The notes below the pieces were generated by a model. It ran no database searches. It was not told the origin of the DNA and worked only from the letters and a program-made list of their open reading frames with translations. A stretch of DNA of 64,000 nucleotides from Blastomussa wellsi (lineage: Eukaryota > Cnidaria > Anthozoa > Scleractinia > Plerogyridae). Location of the stretch: NCBI GenBank assembly GCA_947652115.1, contig OX393573.1:16200573-16264572 (forward strand), written 5' to 3'. Made by a program: the position numbers and the translations under genes. Below, in pieces: positions 21,901 through 32,626 of this stretch. Every line of letters begins with the position of its first letter. Position 1 is the stretch's first letter.

Positions 21901-23103
21901 AAACACATCAGTTCTCCTGGCTTGCAAATGGTACTGATGTGACATATTTTCTAAGGTAAACCTCTGCCTCTCCTGGCTAAGATTCTTATTCCTGTGGCCG
22001 GGGTCCTGCTAATTATGGTCGTGGTGCTAGCTTGGTATTGCTGTGTACGTAAAAAGGAAAGTCAAGATAATGACGATCTAGTAATTGAATCAACTGCGAT
22101 GGTGAGTTAACAGACAGCAAACTAGAGAACTAGGGGCGGTACGCAGCTCTTTACAAGGTCCCGCAGTATTCGCTGAAAAATGATAAACAAACAACGGCAA
22201 CAATGGACTCTAGCCCTAAAACAATAGAGCTGCGTGCTATTAAAATTCAATGAAATTTAGAGGTTCCAGAGAGCTGGGAACTATCTCGAGAACTATGATG
22301 AAACACCTCCCATTGGTGGAGAGCGTGAGTGCAGACAACGTAAGCGCAACATAAGGCAAATTTCGGAAAACCTGAGAAATAGTCGCGACTTTTTCATAAA
22401 AACAGAATCCGACAAGTTGTGAAACGCCAGCTAGAACATGTAGGACGATATTTACTATAGATTTAACAGATTTAGGCTTTAAAAAATGCGATCTCGCGAG
22501 ATGTTATGCATTCCGCCGGTAATTTTCCGTGTCATTGTACAAATCGAATTGACCACATCTTTCCAGTCTACACTCTCATGGACCATAAAAATGATCCAAA
22601 ACTTTGTAGTGAAAGGTGGTGAAATCACTCGCTCGCCTAATGGCTCTTGTTTCCACCTGGCCTGATTTTGACCATGGGAAGATGTAGTTGGATGGTATAA
22701 AACTGAAGAGATACAGAGGGACGGGGGGCACACAAACAGGGACTGTCCACAGACTACACAACAGGGATTACGTAGCTCGGAACAACTTCTAATCCGAATT
22801 GTTGATTTGAATATGTTTCCTTTTTGTATAATTCTGTCGGTTAGGTCAGACTTGATGCGTCCGAACATGCTGACCTGCCTTCTTAACCATGATATCTGCT
22901 GGCCTTCGTTTAGAAACTGGCATATTCAAATGAAGTAAGAAGAGGCTGAAGAGAACAACAGACGGGTTGGACTGTAAAATCGATATAAAAGTAAACAAGA
23001 AATATGGTATATCGTGTTTTAAATAATTCTAGTTTCCTTCTCAAAGGCCTCTGATAGCTCCACAGTCATTCCCATATCACCATATTTTTTGCCTTGCATC
23101 TAA
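18997..23103 (+). CDS. Receptor C: Ser/Thr-rich stalk, transmembrane helix, short tail (N-terminal part not resolved)
   Basis: Secure exons: 20209-20259, 20644-20910, 21373-21423, 21559-21609 (all phase 1 to 1; three are exactly 51 nt), and the 146-nt membrane exon 21956-22101 (LLAKILIPVAGV..., then CCVRKKES, ending STAM). A likely last exon is 23047-23103, ending in stop with AATAAA at 23266-23271. The stalk is rich in Ser, Thr, Val and Gly (e.g. SVFSTMSLSSPATGIPSTG), expected to be extracellular and O-glycosylated. The membrane exon matches those of receptors A and B in length, phase and the LxxKILxPVxxF pattern. A candidate first exon at 18997-19042 (MTILRNLCLQFKLCL, phase 1 at its end) is weak, and no ligand-binding domain was found. 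It could be a mucin-only receptor, or its ectodomain exons may have diverged or been lost. Confidence 0.6.
19928..20071. mobile_element. Inverted-repeat hairpin element
   Basis: Arms 'cctctgtttcaggtttagac' and its inverted partner 'gtttt-gaaacagagg' enclose inverted 'cgagtcttggtg', 'ctttcatatgg' and 'aatgagtt' modules. It is non-coding and lies upstream of the first secure stalk exon of receptor C. Confidence 0.6.
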
Positions 23104-23394
23104 CAAACAAATTGATTATTTAGTATACAACAATCAACTAGAATAGACAAGTTTATTTCAACATAGTAAAAAATCCTTCGGGCTATTTACAATGTTACAT
23201 TTAGCATTGACCGTTCTAATTAACTAACAAACAATACACAACATAAAATAATTAAATTTTAAAGTAATAAAAGTTGTTTACAAGAATGCCTCGTGTAGTT
23301 TCTATCAGAAACTGTGACTACGTAGTTTAGTATTGACACCATTTATAGGGTTTTTGCTTGTCCCACTGAGAACATTTGTAAATTGCATGATATA

Positions 23395-23398
<4 letters not shown>

Positions 23399-23430
<32 letters not shown>

Positions 23431-23504
23431 TTATAAAAAATTATTATTATTATTATTATTATTATTATTGCTGTTGTTGTTGTTGTTGTTGTTGTTTGGC
23501 TGAT
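23399..23504. repeat. (TTA)n microsatellite passing into (TTG)n
   Basis: Two runs of ATT/TTA triplets separated by a short AT stretch are followed by about eight TTG triplets. It lies just past the presumed 3' end of receptor C. Confidence 0.9.
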
Positions 23505-23891
23505 TGCCACTTAAATTAGTTGATTTATAATTAACGGCGTGATTGACAGTCGATGACGTAATCGCTAAGTAAGGTGATCTTTCTGTTTAAAATGACACGT
23601 TTTCACTTACACGAAATCATGCGTTGAACGTCGCAACCCTGAAGTGTTTTGCTGTTGATCTGCTGACGCTGACCTCTTACTGTCGGATTTTGAGAATTGC
23701 AATTTCATATTTCGGGCATGTAATTTCATGAATCGCTCTCTATTAGAGGTCTAAAGGATTATGCATTGCTTCTTATAGAATGAATAAATAAAAGATTATA
23801 CGAGTCCGTGTCCAGTAAACTTAAAGAACAACAAAATTTGTATAATTTTTACCAGGTATTTGCAAGATTTAAGTTTGTATGAAAAGTAATT

Positions 23892-23958
23892 ATCATTATC
23901 GTTATCGTTATCGTTATCGTTATCGTTATCGTTATCGTTATCGTTATCGTTAATGTTA
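23892..23958. repeat. Hexanucleotide microsatellite (GTTATC)n
   Basis: About nine or ten near-perfect GTTATC units followed by degenerate GTTATT units. It sits between the converging receptor C and receptor A transcripts. Confidence 0.9.
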
Positions 23959-24283
23959 TTGTTATTGTTATTATTTTATTATTAAAGTAAGTGACGTTGT
24001 GATACAAGGATAACAAGGAAAATGTAAGCGATGCGACATGTAATACAAGAAACATACGTTAGCGGATTAGTACTATGAGGCAAATGTTAATAAATACACA
24101 TGCATAAACAAATAAAGTTATCTGAAAATTATAAAAATCTGTCTAATTTTATTCACTATGCTACTACTATCTTTACCTCTGAATACTAATTACAAAATTC
24201 TTAAAAATTGACCTCAATTGGTATTTTGTTACTTTAGTGTTTAAGTGTTTATTGTTGTTTTGAAGAACAAACGCTTTCAACTG

Positions 24284-27200
24284 TCAAACTTCGTGGGACG
24301 ATGGATCTCCATCAATCGTTACTGCTGACGGCCCTGTTGTGCAATGTGGCATCTTGGGATGGAAAGAAAATTGAGATAATAATAATAATAACAACGATAA
24401 AATACATATATGCATACACGGCTTATTGCGCTCGAATAATATGAAAAATATAGTGTACAAGATTAAAAAAGATAATTAAAAATAACAGTAAATAAATAAA
24501 ATTAGTACAACGATAGGAAGCGTATAGCAAGTTGTAAGCCAGCAAGAATATTTTTTATCTGGCGTGCCTAGAGGTTTGTTTGCTTTATTGCAGTTTATTG
24601 GAATTTTTGTGTCTTTTGTGATTGACCAGAGCGATTGCATTGGTTTTGGGTTTACGACACTCATTTGAAAACTGGTTTAATTGTCAACAAACAGGTTTCA
24701 CTGCATTGATCAAACAACTCCAAAAGTCGTAAGACTACCGCAGAAGTATGCATTTTGATCGGTAACTTACCATTGGCGTGGCTCCAACCAGCTCAGCCTC
24801 GTTCTTTTGATTGTTTTTTTCAAGTTCGCAATACCTCCAACATGCGATTAGGATTACCAAGCTGATAAAAACAACTATAGGAACGAGAATCTTAACTTGC
24901 AAAGACATTGAGTCTCCTGCAAATGTAATTGTTCGTGTTAGTCTACATGAAGTGTACATGAGAATAGTGATTATGGTGGCGGTGGTTAAATATTTCCTTA
25001 GTTCTCCGTCGAAACTCATTTAAATTAGAAGTAAATAATACAGAATGTTGAAGAGGCGCCCTCAAACGAAAGTGTGGGTTTACCGCGGTGTAAAAACCTG
25101 TGACTTTCTACTTTGTTTTTCAGCTATTTTTTTCTGTTCCATATTGTTTTGAGTTTTTTGTTGTCTTGTTGGTTTTTTGTTTAACGTCATTCGTGAGTTT
25201 CACAGGTTTTTACTGCGAAGATGAGCCGAAAGTAGGCCCATGACCTTATGTAACAACCATGCAAACCCTTAACCCCGATTTTCTTTTCTTGAGCGAAGTG
25301 GTCCACAGCGCAAGCGTTTGAGCATGAAGTGGTCAAACCTTTGCTTCTTCCAAGTTTGAATGAGATGCTAGTCCACCTCGGGCCTCACCATGTTAAATAA
25401 TAATTTATTTGTTGAATACCTTTTGATGATTTTACCACATGAGTAAGATCAGTTGTAGGCCCTGTATAACACGGGAGAAATATAAATGTGACAAGATGGA
25501 ACTTATATGAGGCGAATCAGTGAGAGTGACAGGTGCAAACGGAGTACCCAAGAAAGTAAGAAAGGAATAAGTAGTGGTTAACTTACTACACAGAAAGAAA
25601 TGTTTTTACCACTTATCGCGGAGGACCCAGTAAGAGGACTTGAGCGTGAAGATGAAGCTACCACTGTTAACGTAGGTGCTGTTGAAATCAATATCGTATC
25701 TACATCTGCTACTTCCTTTGGTGCATTTGTCTCAGATGTTATTAATACAGCTCCCACCTTCAATATGGGTGATATAGATCCCACCTTTGGTGTATGTGTT
25801 ATAGTTGCCACCTTTGCTGTAGATGATGCCCTTCCCATCTTTTGCATAGATGATACCATTACACATGATTTTGTTGTGACCTTTAGTGTAGATGATACAT
25901 TTTTTGGAATAGTCGATGCTGTTGCCTTTAGTGTAGGTGATGGAACTGCTGCTGTAAATGACTTTAGTGTAAATGACGCCGTTACCACCTTTGGTGTAGT
26001 CGATTTAGTTGCTATTCTTGATAAAGATGATGCTATTGCCACCTTGGATGAGTATGATGCATTTGCTACCTTTAGTGTCATTGACGTCGTTACTGTATTT
26101 GGGGTAGTTGCAACTTTTGATGTATTCGATGCCGCTGTGATGTTTGGTGTAAATGATGCATTTGGTATCTTTGATGCTACTAGCACCATTTGTGTGGATG
26201 ATACATTTGTTACCTTTGATGTAGATGGCGTAGTTGTCACCTTTAGTGTAGATGATGCCACATTATGTGTGGATGATGTTATCACCTTTTGTGTAGTAGA
26301 TGCATTTGCCATCTTAGGTGTAGGCGATGCTGTTGCGTTTAGTGTAGGTAATGGAAAAGTTGCTGCAGTTGCTGCTGCAGATGACTTTACTGCCAAATTT
26401 GGTGTAGTCAATGTATCTGCCTCCTTAGTTGCATTTGACGTAGTTGTTATCTTTGATAAAGATAAATATATTGATGCATTTGCTACCTTCAGTGTCATTG
26501 TCGTCGTTACTACCTTTGGGTAAGTTGTGACCTTTGATATATCTGATGCCGCTGAAATCTTTGGTGTATATTGCATATTTTCCACCTCTGGCGTAGATAA
26601 TGCACCCATTACTTTCACTGTATTTGATGCAGCTGGCACCATTTGTGTGCATGACGTAGTTGCTACCTTTGGTGTAGAAGATGCAGTTGATACCTTTCGT
26701 GTGCATGATTCAGTTGCCACCTTTGGTGTGGAAGATGCAGTTGCTACCTTTGTGGTGAAAGATGCAGTTTCCACCTTTGGTGTGGAGTATGCCGTTGCTA
26801 CCTTTGGTGAGGAAGACGCAGTTGTTACCTTTGGAGAGGAAGATGCAGCTGCTACCTTTGGTGAGGAAGATGCAGTTGCTACCTTTGGTGTGGAAGACGC
26901 AGTTGCTACCTTTGGTGTGGAAGACGCAGTTGCTACCTTTGGTGAGGAAGACGCAGTTGCTACCTTTGGTGTGGAAGACGCAGTTGCTACCTTTGGTGAG
27001 GAAGATGAAGTTGTTACCTTTGGTGAGTAAGATGAAGTTGCTACCTTTGGTGAGTAAGATGTAGTTGCTACCTTTGGTGTGGAAGATGTAGTTGCTACCT
27101 TTGGTGTGGAAGATGCAGTTGCCTCCTTTCGTGCAAAAGATGCAGTTGCAACCCTTGGTGTGGAAGATGCAGTTGCCACCTTTGGTGTGGAAGATGCCAT

Positions 27201-29537
27201 TGCTACCTTTGATGAGTAAGATGTAGTTGCTACCTTTGGTGAGGAAGATGTAGTTGCTACCTTTGGTGAGGAAGATGTAGTTGCTACCTTTTGTGTGGAA
27301 GACGCAGTTGCTACCTTTGGTGTGGAAGATGTAGTTGCTACCTTTGGTGTGGAAGATGCCATTGCTACCTTTGGTGTGGAAGATGCCATTGCTACCTTTG
27401 GTGAGGAAGATGAAGTTGTTACCTTTGGTGAGTAAGATGTAGTTGCTACCTTTGGTGTGGAAGATGCAGTTACTACCTTTGATGTCAGGGATGTAGCTGC
27501 TATTTTTGGTATATCTGCTCTCTTTAGCGTCGGTTCTGTTGCTGGTGCTGTTCGCGTAGTATTTATAGTTCCCACATCTGCTAAAATGGCCAACAAAAAA
27601 AAGAAAAAATATTATTGACATTCGAGATAGCAACCACGAACGCAAACAAATGGTAAAAGATAGCTGGGTATGTTGAAACTGCTCTAAATGGGCGAAAATA
27701 GAGACAGGAAAGGATGCAACTATCACTACGACATTTTTCAGTTGAAAAGTCACATTGCCTAGCCATTTCATGTCCTTGGTTTTAATTTGCTAGTGCTTTT
27801 GTAATGTTAGTACGAATGTAAGAATTCATGGAGGATCTAAGAATATATTCATAATTACCCTGGCCATATAACTCAACCCTCATACATATCCAGACCCGGT
27901 ATTTGAGCGGACGAATTCGAATGTATGTGGCTTTCACAGCAACCGGAAACCGTTGTTTTGAGATGGAATCAGCGTCACCAGTGTTTCCTACGAATTCCTG
28001 TAGAAAATAGTTATCAGCCCTTTATATATCTAATTTAAGAATCTATTGCTTTAGAGCTCAAGAAGAAGGATATCCGGCACCAACTCCACCTCTTCTTGAA
28101 GACATTTAGGCTTTGAATAACAGCATTACAAACTGATGATCTATACAACTGACGAGACCCGTGACTATTTCGCAAAAAACAGAACGCATATAATATGCAT
28201 TACATTCAGGAGTTATTTTGGAGACCACATGGAAACTTTAAAAGGGGAGTGGAGTGCAAAGCTTCAAAGCTCCTTGAAGCCATTATTAAATTTGTGATGT
28301 TACATTCATTTGTCTAAATTTATGACTGTCTTTTGTGTACAATCAAATTTCCCCATGTTGTGATAACCCTCACGTTAAAAGCAATCGAGAAAGGGATGAA
28401 AGCTAGTGTTGAGTCCTATGGATGGCATGGCAACCAAACAAAAATATAAACAAAGTCAAGAACAGTGCTTCAGTCTAACCTTTTCTATCTTCTTCCAGTG
28501 ACTGTCGCCATCAGAGTACTCCACTCTGTATTCCGTTACAGATTCGTTTTTGTTAGTGAATCTTGAGACGTTGTATTTAAAACCAGTGCCTTGCGTAGCG
28601 ATGGCACATATCGTGTCGGCGTATGGTATATGTATCTCCAAATACTCTGCAGTCACGTTCTTTGTTTTCGCACACCAGGCATAGTTTCCATTTAGACGAC
28701 CCATCGAAGGAGCGAATGTTTGTTTATAGAATGAGGAGGCTGAGAATCTTAAGTCAGGTAAACGTTGACGATCTTCAACTCCTAAAGGTGACGACTGTTC
28801 ACACGAAACTGATGAAGAGATAAAAAGGAATCAGTTCGTCTAGGTTCCAAGAGGAAGACTGTCGGAAGAACAAGTGCCAGTCTTCGTCTCTTCGTTGGAG
28901 TACTCGAGGTGTTTCCGACTAAATTTTATCCAATAAAAAACTAGCACGAGAGTTCGCGAACTCTCCGAAAGTAATCGTGCGAGAAACACGTTATGTTTCT
29001 TAGCAATTTAATAGATGGACGCCATTGGCTCATTTCCGTCTCGTGGACGGGAATTTGTCATCAAATGGCAAATGTTCCCACGACTGATCGAAGAAGCAAT
29101 AGAGTGGTATCATGTTGAAACTAGTCATTTTATTACATATCATAGTTAGCTTACTGTGACTTCGAGAGGTTGTGGCGTTATTTCTTGACGCCGATAGGAA
29201 ACCTTGGAAGTAAAGAAAAGAAAGTTGAGTAGCGAAATGCATGTCTTCAGTGATCTGAAGGCATTACTGTGTGTGGCCTGCGAATGGATTTCCAGTGGTT
29301 TTTATTTCTTCATATAAAGGTCCTAGACGCCAGAAAACAGCGTTGTTTTCACTTTTTACGATAACAAATATTAATAATAAAATCTCGTTTGAATAAAAAA
29401 CCAATGACAAAATTACACAACTGACAGTTATTGCATCTGCACTACATCTGCCTACAATCTTTTATTAAAATATGCAAGTACTGTTTACCTTTGATGAGAA
29501 GAGTTAACCAGACTGCTATAAATGTAGTGAAATTCAT
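24284..29537 (-). CDS. Receptor A: discoidin (F5/8 type C) domain, mucin-like repeat stalk, transmembrane helix, short tail; 6 exons
   Basis: Exons: 29537-29489, 28808-28480, 27997-27859, 27580-25610, 24916-24771, 24352-24284. They are phase-consistent and sum to 2703 nt, 900 residues. Residues 1-16 are a signal peptide (MNFTTFIAVWLTLLIK). A discoidin domain (about 18-171) starts CEQSSPLGVEDRQ, has NYAWCAK and ends WICMRVELYGQG; it resembles the domain of discoidin domain receptors, but the usual last Cys after ELYG is absent. The 657-codon stalk (172-829) holds KVATASSTP-type 9-residue repeats. A membrane helix (about 838-856) is followed by CWRYCELEKNN and a short last exon (MPHCTTGPSAV...SSHEV). 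AATAAA lies at 24253-24248, about 30 nt after the stop. There is no kinase. Likely a surface adhesion or recognition receptor; the ligand is unknown, though DDRs bind collagen. Confidence 0.85.
25610..27580 (-). repeat. 27-bp coding minisatellite in the stalk exon of receptor A
   Basis: The exon is built of 27-bp units encoding 9 residues of the type KVATASS(T/S)P. The 5' half of the exon (high coordinates, about 26700-27480) has clean units; the 3' half has diverged units (e.g. KVTTTPSTS, KVANASYSS) with irregular spacing. The frame stays open throughout. Ser/Thr/Pro density implies dense O-glycosylation and an extended rod. Confidence 0.9.
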
Positions 29538-29795
29538 GCTGCTTTTTCTCCGTTTGGAATCAAGAGTAAACTGAAAATTAACAAAGCCTTAAAACATTAA
29601 TGATCACATGGTGTTTTTCACAAACGTGTAAACGCTGATCACTGCAATACCGTGACATAATTCGTGTGCAAAAAAAAACGAAAATTGTTCAGAGTCAAGA
29701 AACTGCGCTATTATAGAAGATGCATGAATGATACACTTCTCCAAGTTTCAGTTGTGTGCGTCATTCCAAACATCAGATATTCATCGAAATGTTCC

Positions 29796-29834
<39 letters not shown>

Positions 29835-32626
29835 ATGTACCTCAGTGGAACACCAACATGGCGACCGGAAATAGTGTAAACATCTGGAATTTACTTTGAT
29901 TATCTAGGCGACTGATTACCAACTTCGTTCCCAGGGTCTCTACTAATTACCTGCAATGAACAAACAAATATTTATAGACACTTTTCCTAATACTTAAACT
30001 TGTCAAATGGCTAAAAATCGCGAGATAAGTATGCGTTTTTCGACAAACATGATCGTAACCTGTCACGCACCGCCATAACTGTGAAATTCAAAATGTGCTG
30101 GATTCCAAACGAAAGACGCTGTTGAGCTGAAAAGTTGTACGCAGATATAAATTTAGCGCTTCTTATGCCCGATGAGTATAAAACGTTTGGTGGCTTTTTG
30201 ATTTTGAATTTTAGAATTTAATGACGTCACGTGTATCCGCTGTTAGCACCACACAAATGTGAGTGTGCCTACACTGGCACACCAAAGCACACATTCTCAT
30301 CTCCGTTTTCCCATACAACAAGCACGCTGGTTGCTCCTCGTAAATTTCGATAAAACATAAGTTAATGTATAAATGGAAAATGATAGGTCTCAACTGCTTT
30401 TGAATACGCATATAAACAGGTATGCAGACATAATATACTTTACACTTCTAGTTGGTTTATTTATTTATTTATTTTTGCGCAAGCATAAACAGCAGGAATC
30501 GTGTGACCCGATGATAAGGGTTCTTGTTAAAACCCTCAATCCGGTTCATAAACTGGATTAGTTCTCAGTATTCCTGCCAATTCAGCTCCCTGTTGCTATC
30601 ACTTACGGCTTCTGTCACTGATAGCTTTCTCAACTGTGTTACAAGTGTTCATCAGTAGAAATCTTGTTTCATGTAAACTCGACACCCAACAAGTGACAAT
30701 CTTTGAAAAGACACTGTATGCAGAAACCAAACTTGCTTTACATTTACCTTTTACTTGTTTACAGCCTCAAGGCGCTGCGGCAACCTCCATGTTGATCAAA
30801 GATCTGAATCAAATAGACAACAAGACGCAACCACCTGCAGCTGGATATCAATGCTTATGAATATTAATACCAACTCGAAACTCGAAACTCGAAATATTAT
30901 TTCTCCTCAACTTATGTCCATTCATTTCTTCTAATTTCAGTTCCGAGAATAACCAAGATATTGGGCTGATGACACAAATAAAATGCACTAAACAGCTGCT
31001 GGATTTTAAAAGCCTTTTATGTTGATTCAAGCCTGAGGCTTTTATTCAGTTTTGGTTGATAACCGTCACTCGTTTGCCTGCCGTATTTTGTCCAAAATTA
31101 TAAGTTCAATGAGAAATTGAAGATTTATGAGCATCTGCGGTAGAAACAGGCCCAGAAAAAATTGCACTCTTTGAAAAAGGCTACAGAGCACTAAAAAACT
31201 CCTCGGAATTCAACAAATGATCGGAGATGATAATAACAATTTGTCGCCTTCACGACAGCCAGATGGAAACCAGAGATATGCTATAACTAATCATAAAAGG
31301 CTTTATCTTATGCAGCCCCAGCATTACCGTAAATTACATTAAATTGAAAATGGTGTTATTTCCCGCTTAGTTTTTCACTATAAGTTGTCTGCGTCCATTC
31401 GTTGCTCTTGTCTGGGGCGCCATTGGCATGTTTATTTGGTTTACATGCAAAATTGCGCCTTTTAGGATCAACTTTCCACTTGGTTGACATGCAGGCAGGA
31501 TCGCCTCGGCACTTTTTGAGTTCGGCGCGGTTGCAAAGCCAGAAGGAGGGCGACTGTGACAAAAGCGTAGTATAGGAAGTTCTTCTTTCTTTACTGGCAT
31601 TGCTAACCGCCTTTCGGCATCGATTAACCATTATATACAACTTGATATTTAAAACGCAGCAACAGCGAGCTATGATTGTCCAACTAAGCCACAGTTAGGA
31701 TCATCCAAGCGCTAGGATCATCCTATCTCTCAGATAGGATTATTCTAGCAGTAGGATTATCTTAGCGCTGGGACCAAACTCAACCCCTCACATGTAAACT
31801 GAAAACTGAAAACATATCGCGCTCTGATAATCCTAGTGCTAGGATGATCCTAGCACTATTTTTATGTGTGCACAGCCTGTTCTTAAGGGTGCGGATAACC
31901 GGATTAGCGCGAAGAACTGCGAGCTAGTAAAAAATGGCGAGGGGTTTGAGACAAGATTAAACCCCTTCAATGGTTTACTCGCCATTCTTCGTACTGATTC
32001 CGAATGCCTAAACAAACTAAGGTTTATTTAATATTTAATGGTTTTAATGTTTGTTTTGTGTCGTGGTGTTACCTCTGCTTACTGCTAGTCTTTTAAAATG
32101 ATGAAATTGTCTTTTAACGCGACACCAACTCACTATTGCTGTATACGTACGTTGTCGGCTGTGATTTGCGGATTTTCCGAGGAGACCTATTATAGCTGAA
32201 ACAATTATTTATAGCAAAGCTGTTACAAATGGCAAGAAACGTTTTTTTTTTCTGATAATAAGAAACAACGAATTCAAATTCATTTTCTATCAAACCTGAA
32301 TGCATATTCACCACACCCTTGGCATACGAACATTCATAGCTCCTTCATTACACTACACCACCATGTAGATTCGCCAGAAAAACGTCAAATGAAATGAAAT
32401 GTGTAAGGTATAATAATAGAGCATGCCACATCACTACAGTTTTGACGTTTTATTCCTAGCAAGTGAATTTACGTAGGCATCGACATATTGAAACTAAATT
32501 TCTTGGACTTAACTCAGGCTTCTTGCATAAATGGTCCAGATCCACAGGTTCTGCGAGGCACACCAATCACTGGTTAACTTAATTTTTGTTAACATAACTT
32601 ATCAAATGTTTTCGTATTTTTCTTCA
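29538..32626. other. Intergenic: upstream flank of receptor A, downstream of receptor B
   Basis: 29538-31200 aligns with 43047-44455, the matching flank of receptor B (shared 'acacaccaaagcac', 'aacaagcacgctgg' and 'ttcatttcttctaatttcag' blocks), so it belongs to the duplicated unit and should include the promoter. 31300-31640 has a minus-strand frame with several Cys (CRGDPACMSTKWK) that I cannot assign. 31690-31855 is the AGGATNATCC repeat cluster. The receptor B poly(A) signal AATAAA is at 32454-32449. Confidence 0.5.
31690..31855. repeat. Cluster of AGGATNATCCTAGC-type motifs
   Basis: Palindromic 'taggatcatccta' and related blocks (with 'agcgcta' and 'ctagtgctagg') recur about seven times and bracket a unique middle at 31780-31825. 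The two flanks are inverted relative to each other, which suggests a small foldback or MITE element with repeated subterminal motifs. Confidence 0.6.

Noticed and set aside
24301..24420. Plus-strand signal-peptide-like start MDLHQSLLLTALLCN
   Set aside because: No donor follows before microsatellite sequence. The same bases are the last exon of receptor A on the minus strand, with acceptor, stop and AATAAA.
25600..26523. 307-codon plus-strand frame over the receptor A stalk
   Set aside because: Antisense of the true stalk exon; its composition follows from the repeat.
31356..31640. 94-codon minus-strand frame with several Cys (CRGDPACMSTKWK)
   Set aside because: It looks somewhat protein-like, but I could place neither family nor exon partners. 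Left unassigned rather than called.
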